Source: Roseobacter sp. MH60115 (GTDB lineage: Bacteria > Pseudomonadota > Alphaproteobacteria > Rhodobacterales > Rhodobacteraceae). From it: a stretch of DNA of 64,000 bases. The position numbers were made by a program, and so were the translations under genes. The notes under the pieces were generated by a model, which was not told the origin of the DNA, ran no database searches, and saw only the letters and a program-made list of their open reading frames with translations. Location of the stretch: contig NZ_JADOBQ010000004.1 in assembly GCF_015644665.1 (NCBI RefSeq), positions 7,501 to 71,500 of the forward strand, given 5' to 3'. How positions within the stretch are numbered: position 1 is the stretch's first letter; every line of letters begins with the position of its first letter. This document shows, piece by piece, positions 26,076 through 36,178 of the stretch.

Positions 26076-26414
26076 ATGCAACTCTTCACGAAAACAGAAG
26101 AGCAGTTGCGCATCGTATCGGTGAAGGAAGACCGCATCGATGCGGCTGTTGCGCTGGAATTCAAGGATGCGATGCGTGTCGAGACGGAGGACGGGCCTGA
26201 CACGGTGGTGCTCGACCTGAGTCAGGTTCAGTTCATCGACTCAAGCGGACTTGGTGCGATTGTTGCCGCCATGAAAAGTCTTGGGGCCGAACGCAAGATG
26301 GCGCTCGCGGGTCTCACCCCGACGGTTGAGCGCGTGTTCCAATTGACCCGAATGGACACGGTGTTCAGCGTTTTTTCGACGTTGGATGGCGCGTTGGCCG
26401 AGTTGCAACACTGA
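26076..26414 (+). CDS. STAS-domain anti-sigma-factor antagonist (RsbV/SpoIIAA-like)
   Basis: A 112-residue STAS protein. VVLDLSQVQFIDSSGLGAIVAAM contains the phosphorylatable serine of the DSSGLG motif. It would bind and release the adjacent RsbW-like kinase when unphosphorylated. GAGG lies 8 nt before the ATG. It is followed after 26 bp by the kinase gene, so the pair forms a partner-switch module; no sigma factor or PP2C phosphatase is encoded nearby. Confidence 0.9.
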   Translation: MQLFTKTEEQLRIVSVKEDRIDAAVALEFKDAMRVETEDGPDTVVLDLSQVQFIDSSGLGAIVAAMKSLGAERKMALAGLTPTVERVFQLTRMDTVFSVFSTLDGALAELQH

Positions 26415-26440
26415 GCAAACACCAGGAAAAGACCGGACAA

Positions 26441-26881
26441 ATGGCACATTTGCCCCCCTTCGAGATATCAGTGAAATGCAGCGAGTTGGCTGTCCGCGAT
26501 GCGCTGGAGCAGTTTCTGCACGCACTACAGCCCCTTCAGCTCAGTGTAGAAGAGGCCGGTACGGTTGAATTGGTTTTGGCCGAAACTCTGAACAACATCG
26601 TTGAACATGCCTATCCGGACCCGGACACGGCTGGGGATTTCACCGTTGCCTGCACACATCAGAAGGACGGTTTGCACCTACAGATCACCGACCAGGGTTT
26701 GGCGATGCCAGACGGCACGACACCAGTAGGTCAATGCGCCTCGGTCGATGTGGATCTGGATGATCTGCCAGAGGGTGGTTTTGGCTGGTTCCTGATCCAG
26801 GGTCTGGCAAAGGATGTGTCTTACCAACGTATTGGGCCAGACAACCAGCTCACCATGCGACTGGCGGTTGCGGTTCATTGA
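26441..26881 (+). CDS. RsbW-like serine kinase/anti-sigma factor
   Basis: A 146-residue GHKL ATPase-fold protein: N-box ELVLAETLNNIVEHAY, G1 box TDQGLAMP and G2-like PEGGFGWFLIQGL. It would sequester a partner (sigma factor or response regulator) and phosphorylate the STAS antagonist encoded just upstream. The target is not in this window. The family match is clear; the output pathway is unknown. Confidence 0.88.
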   Translation: MAHLPPFEISVKCSELAVRDALEQFLHALQPLQLSVEEAGTVELVLAETLNNIVEHAYPDPDTAGDFTVACTHQKDGLHLQITDQGLAMPDGTTPVGQCASVDVDLDDLPEGGFGWFLIQGLAKDVSYQRIGPDNQLTMRLAVAVH

Positions 26882-27145
26882 CCTCGCGGCGCTGCAGCAA
26901 TCCAACCCCAAGCCATATTTCGCCTTATTCTTCCCCTAAAGCGCCCCGGTGCGATCATATTGCTGCCTTGTTCCCTTCGCATATTGAAAATGTAGCTGCA
27001 TAAAGCTTCCCTCGGCGCTGCGCGTAATAGCCCCCACCCAGTGCGCAGCGTCGAGGAATTTACCTCCCAAATCGTGAAAATCGCAGCCATGGACATTGGC
27101 GCATCACGCAGTACTTTGCACAGAAATTGTACAAAGAGGCCGTAG

Positions 27146-28720
27146 ATGCGCGATTTTCACTTTCCCGGACGCTCGCCCGTTCTTGCCACCAACGGCATGT
27201 GTGCCACGTCGCACCCGCTGGGCGCCAAAACCGCCATCGACATACTGGAGCGTGGCGGCAACGCGATGGATGCGGCCATTGCCGGTGCCTTGGTATTGGG
27301 CATTTGCGAGCCGCAAATGACCGGGATCGGCGGGGATTGTTTTGTGCTCTGGCAGCAGGGAGAGGCTGATGTTCAGGCGCTGAATGGGTCCGGCCGCGCG
27401 CCGGCGGCCCTGGACGCCGCTGATTTGCGCAGCACAGGCGAGACAACTGTCCCGATCCAGAGTGCTCATTCCGTGACGATTCCCGGGGCCATCGACGCCT
27501 TTTGCCACCTGTCTGAAACCGTCGGCAAGCTCGGGTTGGACGCCCTGCTGGCACCGGCCATCTCCGCTGCTGAAAACGGCGTACCTGTCGCGCCCCGTGC
27601 GGCATTCGATTGGGAACGCGATGCGACTGTTTTGCAAGGCAGGGCGCGGGATTACTACCTCGTCGATGGACAGATCCCCCAAGTGGGACAGCTGTTTCGC
27701 GCGCCCGGTCAGGCAGATGTCCTGCGGCGCGTTGCCAAACAGGGGCGTGACGCGTTCTACACCGGTGAAATCGCCGAGGATATGATCAACACGCTGACGG
27801 CGCTGGGGGGCCGTCATACAGCCGAAGATTTCGCAAACGCGGCCTGCACCCACACCACCCCCATTTCAGGGGGCTACAAAGACATTGACGTGGTGGAACA
27901 CCCGCCCAACGGCCATGGCGCAACAGCGTTGTTGATGCTGAACATCCTCGCCCAATTCGACATCGCGACCATGGATCCGTTCGGCACACTGCGCACGCAT
28001 CTCGAAGCGGAAGCGGCCAAACTGGCCTATGACGCCCGCAACCGTTTTCTGGCCGATGCGGATTACACCACCCGACTGGACCACATGCTGAGCATGGACA
28101 CCGCCGAGGCGCTTGCTGCCCTGATCGACCCCGGCAAAGCGATGGCCGATGCCACGCAGATTTCTGAAAACACGCATAAGGACACGATCTACATCACAAC
28201 TGTCGACCGTGACGGTATGTCGGTGTCGCTGATCTATTCGATCTTCAACGGTTTCGGTTCCGGCATCGCCTCGGATAAATTCGGGATCCTGCTGCAAAAC
28301 CGCGGTTCTGGCTTCACATTGGAAGAAGGCCACCCGAATGAGCTCAAGGGCGGCAAACGACCGATGCACACGATCATCCCTGGCATGCTGCGCAAAAAGG
28401 GAAAAATCATCATGCCCTTCGGCGTGATGGGCGGTGCCTACCAGCCGAACGGTCACGCACGATTGGCCTCAAACGTCGTGGATTTCGGCATGGACCCGCA
28501 GACAGCAATTGACGCGCCCCGCGCCTTCTCTGACCGGGGCGATATGAAGGTTGAAAAGGGCTACACCGACACGGTGCGGCAGGAGCTTGCAGACATGGGC
28601 CACACCGTCAGCATTCCTGAGACCCCCATCGGCGGCGCCCAGGCGATTCTGATCCGAGATGATGGCGTGCTCGAAGGCGCAAGCGACCCACGCAAAGACG
28701 GATGCGCATTGGGGTATTGA
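27146..28720 (+). CDS. gamma-glutamyltransferase-family hydrolase (YwrD-like)
   Basis: A 524-residue Ntn-hydrolase. The N-terminal part has ATSHPLGAKTAIDILERGGNAMDAAIA and the predicted autocleavage/nucleophile threonine is T347 in KDTIYITTVDRDG, followed by NGFGSGI and GKRPMHTIIPG. No signal peptide is visible, so it is cytoplasmic, unlike E. coli Ggt. Relatives of this type act on glutathione or other gamma-glutamyl compounds and some are poorly characterised. It is monocistronic. Confidence 0.88.
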   Translation: MRDFHFPGRSPVLATNGMCATSHPLGAKTAIDILERGGNAMDAAIAGALVLGICEPQMTGIGGDCFVLWQQGEADVQALNGSGRAPAALDAADLRSTGETTVPIQSAHSVTIPGAIDAFCHLSETVGKLGLDALLAPAISAAENGVPVAPRAAFDWERDATVLQGRARDYYLVDGQIPQVGQLFRAPGQADVLRRVAKQGRDAFYTGEIAEDMINTLTALGGRHTAEDFANAACTHTTPISGGYKDIDVVEHPPNGHGATALLMLNILAQFDIATMDPFGTLRTHLEAEAAKLAYDARNRFLADADYTTRLDHMLSMDTAEALAALIDPGKAMADATQISENTHKDTIYITTVDRDGMSVSLIYSIFNGFGSGIASDKFGILLQNRGSGFTLEEGHPNELKGGKRPMHTIIPGMLRKKGKIIMPFGVMGGAYQPNGHARLASNVVDFGMDPQTAIDAPRAFSDRGDMKVEKGYTDTVRQELADMGHTVSIPETPIGGAQAILIRDDGVLEGASDPRKDGCALGY

Positions 28721-28724
28721 TCAG

Positions 28725-28756
28725 CAGGTAGGGTGGGCTTTCAGGCCACCTTGCCT
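28725..28756. repeat. dispersed intergenic repeat copy 2 (hairpin between convergent genes)
   Basis: 28725-28750 repeats the right arm of the 16.7-kb element with one inserted T. Here AGGTAGGGTGG (28726-28736) pairs with CCACCTTGCCT (28746-28756), 11 bp with wobbles. It separates the convergent gamma-glutamyltransferase-like gene and hspQ and touches the hspQ stop codon. Probably a bidirectional termination hairpin. Confidence 0.75.
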
Positions 28757-29082
28757 CAGTTCAGCTGGAAATGCAGCGGGTAAGTCCCGTTCTGAAACGG
28801 TCCAAAAAGATCGGGGATGTCCGGGTGATCCACGGGTTCCCCAGAGTAGTCTGCAATCAGGTTCTGTTCTGAGACATAGGCCACATAGTAGCTCTGCTCG
28901 TTCTCCGCGAGCAGGTGATAATATGGCTGTTCCTTGACCGGACGGCTGTCTTCGGGGATCGCCTCGTACCACTCTTCCGTATTGGAAAATTCCGGGTCGA
29001 CATCGAAGATCACACCGCGAAAGGGGTGTTTCTTATGTCGGACCACTTGTCCGAGATGGTATTTGGCACGCGTTCTTAACAT
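28756..29082 (-). CDS. hspQ: heat shock protein HspQ (hemimethylated-DNA-binding family)
   Basis: A 108-residue protein of the HspQ/YccV family: AKYHLGQVVRHKKHPFRGVIFDVDPEF, then QPYYHLLAENEQSYYVAYVSEQNL. In enterobacteria HspQ is a heat-induced Lon specificity factor and binds hemimethylated oriC. The ATG at 29082 is chosen over an upstream TTG; AAGGGG lies upstream. Family assignment is firm; the role in this organism is inferred. Confidence 0.92.
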   Translation of the reverse strand: MLRTRAKYHLGQVVRHKKHPFRGVIFDVDPEFSNTEEWYEAIPEDSRPVKEQPYYHLLAENEQSYYVAYVSEQNLIADYSGEPVDHPDIPDLFGPFQNGTYPLHFQLN

Positions 29083-29330
29083 TACAAACAAGCCCCTTAC
29101 CGACTGAAGTTAAACGCTTCAAGGGGGATTTGTCCAATCACAGCCTCGGATTTTTGCGAAACAGTTTGTGAACATCTCGCCGACAGTCGCTCAATTGCGG
29201 CGGCAGACCGCCATATCTCTGCTAAGCGATTAGAAAAGCGCCAAATATCACGACCCGGGTAGAAAACATGATTTCCCAAACCGCATTTTTCAGCTAAACT
29301 CACAAAAAACATAAAAGAAGCGAGAGGCAG

Positions 29331-29918
29331 ATGAGCAGAACTCTTCGCGCTATGGCATTGGTTATCTTGGTGGCCTCCTGTGGGGGTGGCCAGGGCACAG
29401 CACCGCGACATCTGGATGACGCGTGCAGAATCGCCAATGAGCGCCCGGAATACATCAAAGCGTTCCGCAAGACGGAACGGAAGTGGGGCGTGCCGGTGCA
29501 CGTTCAGATGGCGACCATCCATCAGGAGAGCAAGTTCATCTCCAATGCGCGCACGCCACACCGATATGCACTTGGCGTGATCCCGATGGGGCGTCAGTCC
29601 AGCGCCTATGGCTACGCGCAGGCTTTGGATGGCACGTGGGAAGACTACAAGAAGGCCACGGGCAAACGCTTTGCCCGGCGCGACCGGATCAGGGACGCCT
29701 CGGACTTCATGGGGTGGTATATGGTGACAAGCCGTTCGAAGAACGGGATCCCCCTCACGGATACGCGTAACCAATACCTAGCCTATCACGAAGGCCACAC
29801 AGGCTATGCCCGCGGCAGCTACAACCGCAAATCCTGGCTGCTCAGCGTGGCGAACAAGGTGGATGCGCGCGCCGATGTCTATCAGGCGCAGCTCGCCACC
29901 TGTAACCTCCGACGCTGA
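29331..29918 (+). CDS. lipoprotein with lytic transglycosylase (SLT) domain
   Basis: A 195-residue protein with a lipoprotein signal (LVILVASC, lipidated C17) and a lysozyme-like fold: MATIHQESKF carries the catalytic glutamate of the SLT family, then SSAYGYAQALDGTWEDY and YLAYHEGHTGYARGSY. It would cleave peptidoglycan glycan strands from the outer-membrane or periplasmic side. It converges with lolA, 3 bp away. Confidence 0.88.
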   Translation: MSRTLRAMALVILVASCGGGQGTAPRHLDDACRIANERPEYIKAFRKTERKWGVPVHVQMATIHQESKFISNARTPHRYALGVIPMGRQSSAYGYAQALDGTWEDYKKATGKRFARRDRIRDASDFMGWYMVTSRSKNGIPLTDTRNQYLAYHEGHTGYARGSYNRKSWLLSVANKVDARADVYQAQLATCNLRR

Positions 29919-29921
29919 CGA

Positions 29922-30527
29922 CTACCGATCCCGGTTTTGCAAAGCGATGCCGGGGTCGAACAAGCGGTTCTGCAGGCGCACACCGGTTTCGAATTCTCCC
30001 AGAATAACCGTTGTCCGACCGCCATTCGCATCGTTGATCACCCATTGCCGCAGCTGCACGGGATTGTCGGTAAAGCTCATCTCGATGGTGCCGTATTCCG
30101 TGTTCTTCGGATCCTGCGCGGTGACAATTGTGGCGGTGCCGTCAAAATCATGGCCCGTCACCATACGGGCCTGACCAAGGTTGACCTGCCGCGCAAGGAT
30201 CAGGGACAGCGGCGTCCGGCTGAGCGGGTAGGTTTCCGGGGGTTGATTGGATTTGTTGTCAATGATCACAACCGCATTGGCACTGGCCAGAACCAAGGCC
30301 TGTTCCGGCGGATCATACTCGAACCGCATCTTACCCGGGCGGCTGATGTAAAGCGTGCCCGAACTGATCGATCCATCGTCATTGATCTGCGTGAACGCCC
30401 CCTGCGCCGTTTTCAATCCATTCAGATAGGTGGAAATCTGGTTCAGCGACAACTTCTCCGCTGCTGCGGGGAGGGCCGCGATGCCACTGAGGCACATGGC
30501 CAAAAAGACCGGGAACAAGCGTTTCAT
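29922..30527 (-). CDS. lolA: outer-membrane lipoprotein carrier LolA-like protein
   Basis: A 201-residue periplasmic protein with a signal peptide (KRLFPVFLAMCLSGIAALPAAA) and the LolA fold: YLNGLKTAQGAFTQINDDGS, GTLYISRPGKMRFEYDPP, then the DFDG and RQWVINDANGGRTTVIL blocks. It ferries lipoproteins to the outer membrane. AAGGAG is 8 nt before the ATG at 30527. It is probably transcribed with ftsK, 119 bp upstream on the same strand. Confidence 0.9.
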   Translation of the reverse strand: MKRLFPVFLAMCLSGIAALPAAAEKLSLNQISTYLNGLKTAQGAFTQINDDGSISSGTLYISRPGKMRFEYDPPEQALVLASANAVVIIDNKSNQPPETYPLSRTPLSLILARQVNLGQARMVTGHDFDGTATIVTAQDPKNTEYGTIEMSFTDNPVQLRQWVINDANGGRTTVILGEFETGVRLQNRLFDPGIALQNRDR

Positions 30528-30646
30528 CAAGGGCTCCTTGCACATTCAAACTTGCACCTCAGATAGGGTTCAACGCGCTGATATGCGATATCAGCGGCGA
30601 TCATACGCTTCAATCCGCTGTGATCGCTGGTGTAACGCAGGAACCT

Positions 30647-33457
30647 CTACCCTTGTTCCGGCACCAGAATCTCGCGCTTGCCCACGTGGTTCGCCGGCGA
30701 CACCAGGCCCTGGTCTTCCATCTGCTCCACAAGACGCGCGGCCTTGTTGTAGCCGATGGCCAGTTTGCGCTGAATATAGCTGGTGGAACACTTGCGGTCC
30801 TTGATCACCACCTGGACGGCCGTGTCATAGAGGGCGTCTTCCCCATCGGTATTCCCGCCCAGCCCTAGAACCGCGTCAATATCGCTTTCCTTGTCCTCGG
30901 AGGGCCCTTCAACCACACCTGAAACATAGTCCGGCTCGCCGTAGGCCTTGAGATGATTCACGATCTCTTCGACCTCTTCATCCGACACGAACGGCCCGTG
31001 ACAACGGGTAATCTTCGCCCCGCCCGCCATATAGAGCATGTCCCCCATGCCCAGCAGTTGCTCAGCCCCCATTTCACCCAGAATGGTGCGGCTGTCGATT
31101 TTCGAGGTCACCTGGAAAGAAATCCGCGTGGGGAAGTTCGCCTTGATCGTCCCGGTGATAACGTCCACCGACGGGCGCTGTGTCGCCATGATCAAGTGAA
31201 TGCCGGAGGCCCGCGCCATCTGCGCCAGCCGCTGGATGCAGGCCTCAATCTCCTTGCCCGCAACCATCATCAGGTCGGCCATCTCGTCGACGATCACAAC
31301 GATATAGGGCAGCGCCTCGGGCGTGTTCTCTTCGGTCTCAAAGACGGGTTCGCCGGTCTCATCGTCAAAGCCGGTCTGCACTGTGCGCGTGAACATCTCG
31401 CCCTTGGCCAGCGCCTCGCGCACGCGCCCGTTGAATCCTTCGATGTTGCGCACGCCCATCTTGGACATCTTGCGATAGCGCTCTTCCATCTCGCCCACGA
31501 CCCATTTCAGGGCCACAACCGCCTTTTTCGGGTCGGTCACAACGGGGGAAAGCAGATGCGGAATACCGTCATAGACGCTGAGCTCCAGCATCTTGGGGTC
31601 GATCATGATCATGCGGCATTCTTCCGGCGTCAGCTTGTAGAGCAGGCTGAGGATCATGGTGTTGATGGCCACCGATTTACCGGAGCCCGTGGTCCCCGCG
31701 ATCAGCAGGTGGGGCATCTTGGCGAGGTTGGCCACGACCGGATCGCCCCCGATATCCTTGCCGAGGGCAAGCGGCAAGCGCTGGTTGCTGTCGCCGAAAT
31801 CGCGGGCCGACAGGATCTCGCGCAGCACCACCTTCTCGCGGCTGTCGTTGGGCAGTTCGATGCCAATCACCGAGCGGCCGGGCACGGTCGATACCCGTGC
31901 CGACAGCGCGGCCATTGAGCGCGCGATGTCGTCGGCCAGCCCGATCACGCGGGACGCCTTGAGGCCGGGGGCCGGTTCCAATTCATACATGGTCACAACC
32001 GGACCGGGGCGTACCGCAACGATCTCGCCCTTTACGCCATAGTCATCAAGCACCGATTCCAGCATCCGCGCGTTTTCCTCCAGCGCCTCATCGCTGAGAT
32101 GCAGGCGCGGCACGTCGATTGGATTTTCCAGGAGGTTGAGCGGCGGCAATTCGAAGCCCGGATGAGTATCGTCAAACGAAAGTTTCGGCTGCGCCTCTGC
32201 CTTGGCGCGGGTAGAGGGCTGGACGGGTTTGCGCGTGGGCTGCTGCACCACGCGGCGCGGCTCTGCCACGGGCACATCAACGACAGCCTCGTCGTCGAAA
32301 GGTGCAATCAAATCCATATCTTCCGGTGCGGGCGGGATGGCCCCGGCCTGCTGCGCAGTCAACGGCGGCTCGGCCCGCGCGCCATCGGTGTCCAGAAGCA
32401 GCGGGTCCGGCCCACGCCCGCGGCCCCTTGTCAGGGGAGCGGTTGTCGGCGTCTGCACCGCCAGACTGGTGCGGGCACGGGATTTGATCACATCCGCGAT
32501 GCGCGCTCTGATCCGGTCTTCCCCCGGCGCATCATCGACATCCATCGCCATGCCGCTCTCGACCAGTTCCGGTTCCGGCATGATCTCCGGCCGCTTGATC
32601 AGGCCCGGCATGCGCGAAAACAGCCCCGCCTTGGGTTCCTCATCGAGTTCCTGAAAGCTCGGCGCGCCATGGGCGGGGGCCACTTCGGTATGGATGGTCT
32701 GGGCGGCAATCGCCTCTGCCGCCGCTGCGCGTTCTTCACGCACCTGCGCGCGGCGTTCGGCATGGCGTGCAGACAGGTTTTGCGCCGTGATCAAGGCACC
32801 GCTGGCACCGCGCCCAAGCAAGGCCATGATGCCCGCATAGATCATCACGACCCCCACCAGCAGGAAACGTCCGATGCGCATCAGTTCCGGCTTGGTGAAC
32901 CCTGTCACAAAGGCGCCGAGCGCAAGGATACCCACCGCCATCAGCACCGACATCAGTTTTACCGTGAAGGTGGAGCCAATGGGCAAAAGCGTCAGTAGAA
33001 AGCCCATGACCGTGTCTCCGAACAGCCCGCCGAGGCCAAAGCTGTGCGTGTCCAGCCAGTTGCCGTCCGGTGTCAGCGTGGCGGCGTAGATCGAGCCCAG
33101 TGCAATCGCGATCGGCGCAAAGATCAGCCGCCCAATCGCCCGTTCCGCCCCCTGATGCAGGGCAAATCGCACACCCCAGGCCACCAGCACGATGCCGATG
33201 CCCCAGGCGCCCCAGCCCACGATCATGAAGAGCGGTGCGGCAATGGACGCGCCTGTGCGCCCCAGCCAGTTCTGCACCGCCGCATCCGTGGAGACCATCC
33301 AGTTGGGATCATCCGGCGTGTAGGAGGCGATCATCGCGCAGGCCATGCAACCCAGGGCGATCAGCACCAGCCCCAGCAGTTCCTTGCCACGTTTTTCGAC
33401 CGCCTCAGCCATATTGCTGTCCAGCAGCGGGTCGCGTCCACGTGTTTGATATGCCAT
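30647..33457 (-). CDS. ftsK: DNA translocase FtsK
   Basis: A 936-residue septal DNA pump. Four to five N-terminal transmembrane helices lie within 25-215, then a proline/charged linker (about 225-440), then the motor with Walker A GTTGSGKS at 588-595 and Walker [12 protein letters not shown]. The C-terminal gamma winged helix (about 870-930, [24 protein letters not shown]) reads KOPS sequences and activates XerCD at dif. It is the house chromosome-segregation protein, not a conjugative relative. The dapC-type gene lies 18 bp upstream. Confidence 0.97.
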   Translation of the reverse strand: MAYQTRGRDPLLDSNMAEAVEKRGKELLGLVLIALGCMACAMIASYTPDDPNWMVSTDAAVQNWLGRTGASIAAPLFMIVGWGAWGIGIVLVAWGVRFALHQGAERAIGRLIFAPIAIALGSIYAATLTPDGNWLDTHSFGLGGLFGDTVMGFLLTLLPIGSTFTVKLMSVLMAVGILALGAFVTGFTKPELMRIGRFLLVGVVMIYAGIMALLGRGASGALITAQNLSARHAERRAQVREERAAAAEAIAAQTIHTEVAPAHGAPSFQELDEEPKAGLFSRMPGLIKRPEIMPEPELVESGMAMDVDDAPGEDRIRARIADVIKSRARTSLAVQTPTTAPLTRGRGRGPDPLLLDTDGARAEPPLTAQQAGAIPPAPEDMDLIAPFDDEAVVDVPVAEPRRVVQQPTRKPVQPSTRAKAEAQPKLSFDDTHPGFELPPLNLLENPIDVPRLHLSDEALEENARMLESVLDDYGVKGEIVAVRPGPVVTMYELEPAPGLKASRVIGLADDIARSMAALSARVSTVPGRSVIGIELPNDSREKVVLREILSARDFGDSNQRLPLALGKDIGGDPVVANLAKMPHLLIAGTTGSGKSVAINTMILSLLYKLTPEECRMIMIDPKMLELSVYDGIPHLLSPVVTDPKKAVVALKWVVGEMEERYRKMSKMGVRNIEGFNGRVREALAKGEMFTRTVQTGFDDETGEPVFETEENTPEALPYIVVIVDEMADLMMVAGKEIEACIQRLAQMARASGIHLIMATQRPSVDVITGTIKANFPTRISFQVTSKIDSRTILGEMGAEQLLGMGDMLYMAGGAKITRCHGPFVSDEEVEEIVNHLKAYGEPDYVSGVVEGPSEDKESDIDAVLGLGGNTDGEDALYDTAVQVVIKDRKCSTSYIQRKLAIGYNKAARLVEQMEDQGLVSPANHVGKREILVPEQG

Positions 33458-33475
33458 GCTCTGATCCCTCGTACC

Positions 33476-34660
33476 TTATTGCGGGTAAAGGCAGTCGCGG
33501 ATCAGTTCGATCCCGCGCGCCGTTTCCGCTTTTGGGGCCACCATGGCGGCCCTGATGTATCCCTGTCCGGGGTTCACCCCGTCATAATCCTGCGCCAGAT
33601 ACCCGCCGGGAAGCACCCGAACACCGGTTTCGCGCCATAGCTTGACCGCCGCTGCTTCGTCATTCTCCACCGGCAACCACAGGAAAAACCCGGCCTCGGG
33701 GCTCGCATATCCGGGCACATTGCCCAGGACACGGTCGGCGATGTCGTATTTTTCGACGTAAAGCGCGCGGTTTTCGATCACATGCGTCTCGTCGTCCCAG
33801 ACGGCGGCGGCGGCAGCCTGCAGAGGCTGTGGCAAGGGCGCACCGGCATAGTTCCGCAGCTGCTTGATCTCACGGATATTCTCCGCGCCGCTGGCCACAA
33901 ACCCCGACCGCAGTCCCGGCAGGTTCGACCGTTTGGACAGCGAATGGAAAATCACGACGCGGTTCAGGTCTGCACCCATCTCCTGCGCCACCTGCAGGGC
34001 ACCCACAGGCGGGGTGTCGCGGTAAATCTCGGAATAGCATTCGTCGGCGAAGACCTTGAAATTGTATGTTTCCGCCAAGGTGATCAGGTCGCGCCAGTAG
34101 TCTCGGCTGGCCACAACACCCTGCGGATTGGCGGGCGAGCAGATGTAGACCGCCGTGGCGCGATTCAGAACATCTTCTGACAGGCCCGCAAAATCGGGCA
34201 AATGGCCATTCTCGCGCGTCGCAGGCACCATGATCGGATCGGCAGCAACAGAGAGCGCCGCGATCATGTAGACTTGGTAAAACGGGTTCGGCATCAGAAC
34301 CGTCGGGCGCTGACCGTTCTTGGTCTCCGGACAAAGCGCCATAACGGCGTTGTAAAGCCCTTCGCGCGTGCCGTTGAGCGCCATGACCTGCGTGTCGGGA
34401 TCAAGCGGCACACCGTAGCGGCGGTTCACGAAACCGCAGATCGCCGCGCGCAGCTCGGGTGACCCCTCATTTGGCGGATAGTTGTTAAATCCGGCCGCGT
34501 TTTGCGCAATCACATCCATAACCCAGGCCGGGAACGCATGTTTTGGTTCACCGATGGTCATGTGAATGGCCGGGCCACCCCCGTCGGATACGCCCAACAG
34601 AGCGCGCAAACGCGGCCAAGCATGTGCCGGAAGGTTCGAAAACCGCTCAGGATACACCAT
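33476..34660 (-). CDS. PLP-dependent aminotransferase, succinyldiaminopimelate transaminase (DapC)-like
   Basis: A 394-residue fold-type I aminotransferase. The PLP-binding lysine is K243 in FHSLSKRSNLPGLRSGF, with D206 and Y209 in FADECYSEIY. The SLSKRSN-x-PGLRSGF sequence and the start VYPERFSNLPAHAWPRLRAL are characteristic of DapC-like enzymes of lysine/peptidoglycan precursor synthesis. Assignment to that reaction rather than a general aspartate/alanine transaminase is by family resemblance. Confidence 0.87.
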   Translation of the reverse strand: MVYPERFSNLPAHAWPRLRALLGVSDGGGPAIHMTIGEPKHAFPAWVMDVIAQNAAGFNNYPPNEGSPELRAAICGFVNRRYGVPLDPDTQVMALNGTREGLYNAVMALCPETKNGQRPTVLMPNPFYQVYMIAALSVAADPIMVPATRENGHLPDFAGLSEDVLNRATAVYICSPANPQGVVASRDYWRDLITLAETYNFKVFADECYSEIYRDTPPVGALQVAQEMGADLNRVVIFHSLSKRSNLPGLRSGFVASGAENIREIKQLRNYAGAPLPQPLQAAAAAVWDDETHVIENRALYVEKYDIADRVLGNVPGYASPEAGFFLWLPVENDEAAAVKLWRETGVRVLPGGYLAQDYDGVNPGQGYIRAAMVAPKAETARGIELIRDCLYPQ

Positions 34661-34766
34661 TAAAACTGCCTCAGATCGGGATCATTCGCGTCCCGTTTCT
34701 TCCAAGGTACCCAAGGCGGCGGCCTGCGTCCAGAAAAACGCGCAGCTTATTCGGAATTTGTTGCTT

Positions 34767-36095
34767 TTAAGCCAATGCCTTCTCGACCGCTGCGCCAAGA
34801 CGCAACAGCGCGCCTTCGCCATCGGGCGGGGCCATCATCATCAGCCCGCAACTGGGCACGCCGGTGGGCAGGCTCAGCGCACAGAGCCCCAGCAAATTGC
34901 CGATACGTGTGTTGCGCAGGGCCAGCAGATTCTCGGTGACGTAATAGTCATGATCCGTATTCAGGCGCTCAAGGTTTGGCGGCAAGATAGGCGCGGTTGG
35001 CAAGAGAACGGCGTCATAGCCAGCGGTCGCCTGACCGTAGGCCTGCCGCGCCGCTTCGAGCGCTGCCCAGGCAGCAACATAATCTGGTCCGGTGTGATTC
35101 TTGCCCAGACGGAACCGCTCCAGAATCTCGCTGTACATGGCATCTGGATTGGCCTCGATGACATCACGCCACAGGCCGTAAGCCTCTGATGTGTAGACAC
35201 AAGTGCTCTGCGCCATGGCCGTTTCAACCTCGGGCACATGGATGCGGTCGATGCTGGCACCCGCGGCACCAAGTTGCAGAACCGCCTGCTGGAAGGCGGC
35301 CAACGGTTCGGCGCGCACGTCTTGCAGGGCCACCGTTTCGAGGATGGCAAACCGCTTGTTGGTGAGCGTCGCACCTTCAAGGTCAAACGCCTTGCGCCCC
35401 TCCATCACCGCCATCAGCAGATTTGCATCCTCAACCGACCGGCAGAGCGGCCCCACGGTGTCAAAACGCAGCGCCAGCGGAACCACCCCTTCGAGGCTGA
35501 GCCGACCCGATGTGGTCTTGAGCCCGACAAGATCGTTCCAGGCAGAGGGGATACGCACCGACCCGCCCGTATCTGACCCGATGCCCGCCGCCGCGAGGTT
35601 GAACGCCACCGACGCAGCGGCACCCGAGGAGGACCCCCCGGGCACGGCACCTTCATCGTTGACGCAAGGCGGCGTATTCGTGCTCGGGTTATACCCCAAC
35701 CCGGAAAAAGCCAGCTCCGACATATGGGTCTTGCCCAGGCAAACCAGCCCGGCAGCGGTTGCATTGGCCAGCACATGGGCATCAGCGTCGGGTACCCGCC
35801 CGGCCAGCAATTTCGAGCCTGCTTCGGTTCCCACGCCCGCCGTGTCAAAGAGGTCTTTCCAACTGATCGGCACGCCATCCAGCGGCGACAAACGCTGCCC
35901 CGAAGCCGCGCGGACGGCGGCGGCGGTGGCTTCTGCAAGCGCCCGGTCGGGTGTCACACGCGCGTAAATCCGGTCTTTCAACGGGTGGGCATCAATCGCC
36001 TCCAGATAGGTCTGCGTCAGCGCCACGGGGTCAATCTCTCCCGCTGCGATGCCACGCCCCAGCGCGGCTGCCGTCATCTGCAACCAATCCTGCAT
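34767..36095 (-). CDS. amidase-signature family protein
   Basis: A 442-residue amidase with the Ser-cisSer-Lys triad: K80 (ISWKDLF), S155 in PGGSSSGAA and nucleophile S179 in DTGGSVRIPSAWN. The fold is shared by aryl-amidases, indoleacetamide hydrolase and GatA; no gatB/C neighbours are seen, so it is a stand-alone amidase of unknown substrate. It is divergent from the ubiH-like gene (83 bp apart). Confidence 0.9.
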   Translation of the reverse strand: MQDWLQMTAAALGRGIAAGEIDPVALTQTYLEAIDAHPLKDRIYARVTPDRALAEATAAAVRAASGQRLSPLDGVPISWKDLFDTAGVGTEAGSKLLAGRVPDADAHVLANATAAGLVCLGKTHMSELAFSGLGYNPSTNTPPCVNDEGAVPGGSSSGAAASVAFNLAAAGIGSDTGGSVRIPSAWNDLVGLKTTSGRLSLEGVVPLALRFDTVGPLCRSVEDANLLMAVMEGRKAFDLEGATLTNKRFAILETVALQDVRAEPLAAFQQAVLQLGAAGASIDRIHVPEVETAMAQSTCVYTSEAYGLWRDVIEANPDAMYSEILERFRLGKNHTGPDYVAAWAALEAARQAYGQATAGYDAVLLPTAPILPPNLERLNTDHDYYVTENLLALRNTRIGNLLGLCALSLPTGVPSCGLMMMAPPDGEGALLRLGAAVEKALA

Positions 36096-36178
36096 GTCTT
36101 ACTCCCCGATGCCCCGGCGAAAGGGTAGCGACGCAAGCGCGCATGGACAATCCCCCATCCCCGGTCCTATTGAGATGT

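Noticed and set aside
30647-33457. conjugative FtsK-like translocase
   Set aside because: Full transmembrane, linker, motor and gamma domains match the chromosomal FtsK.
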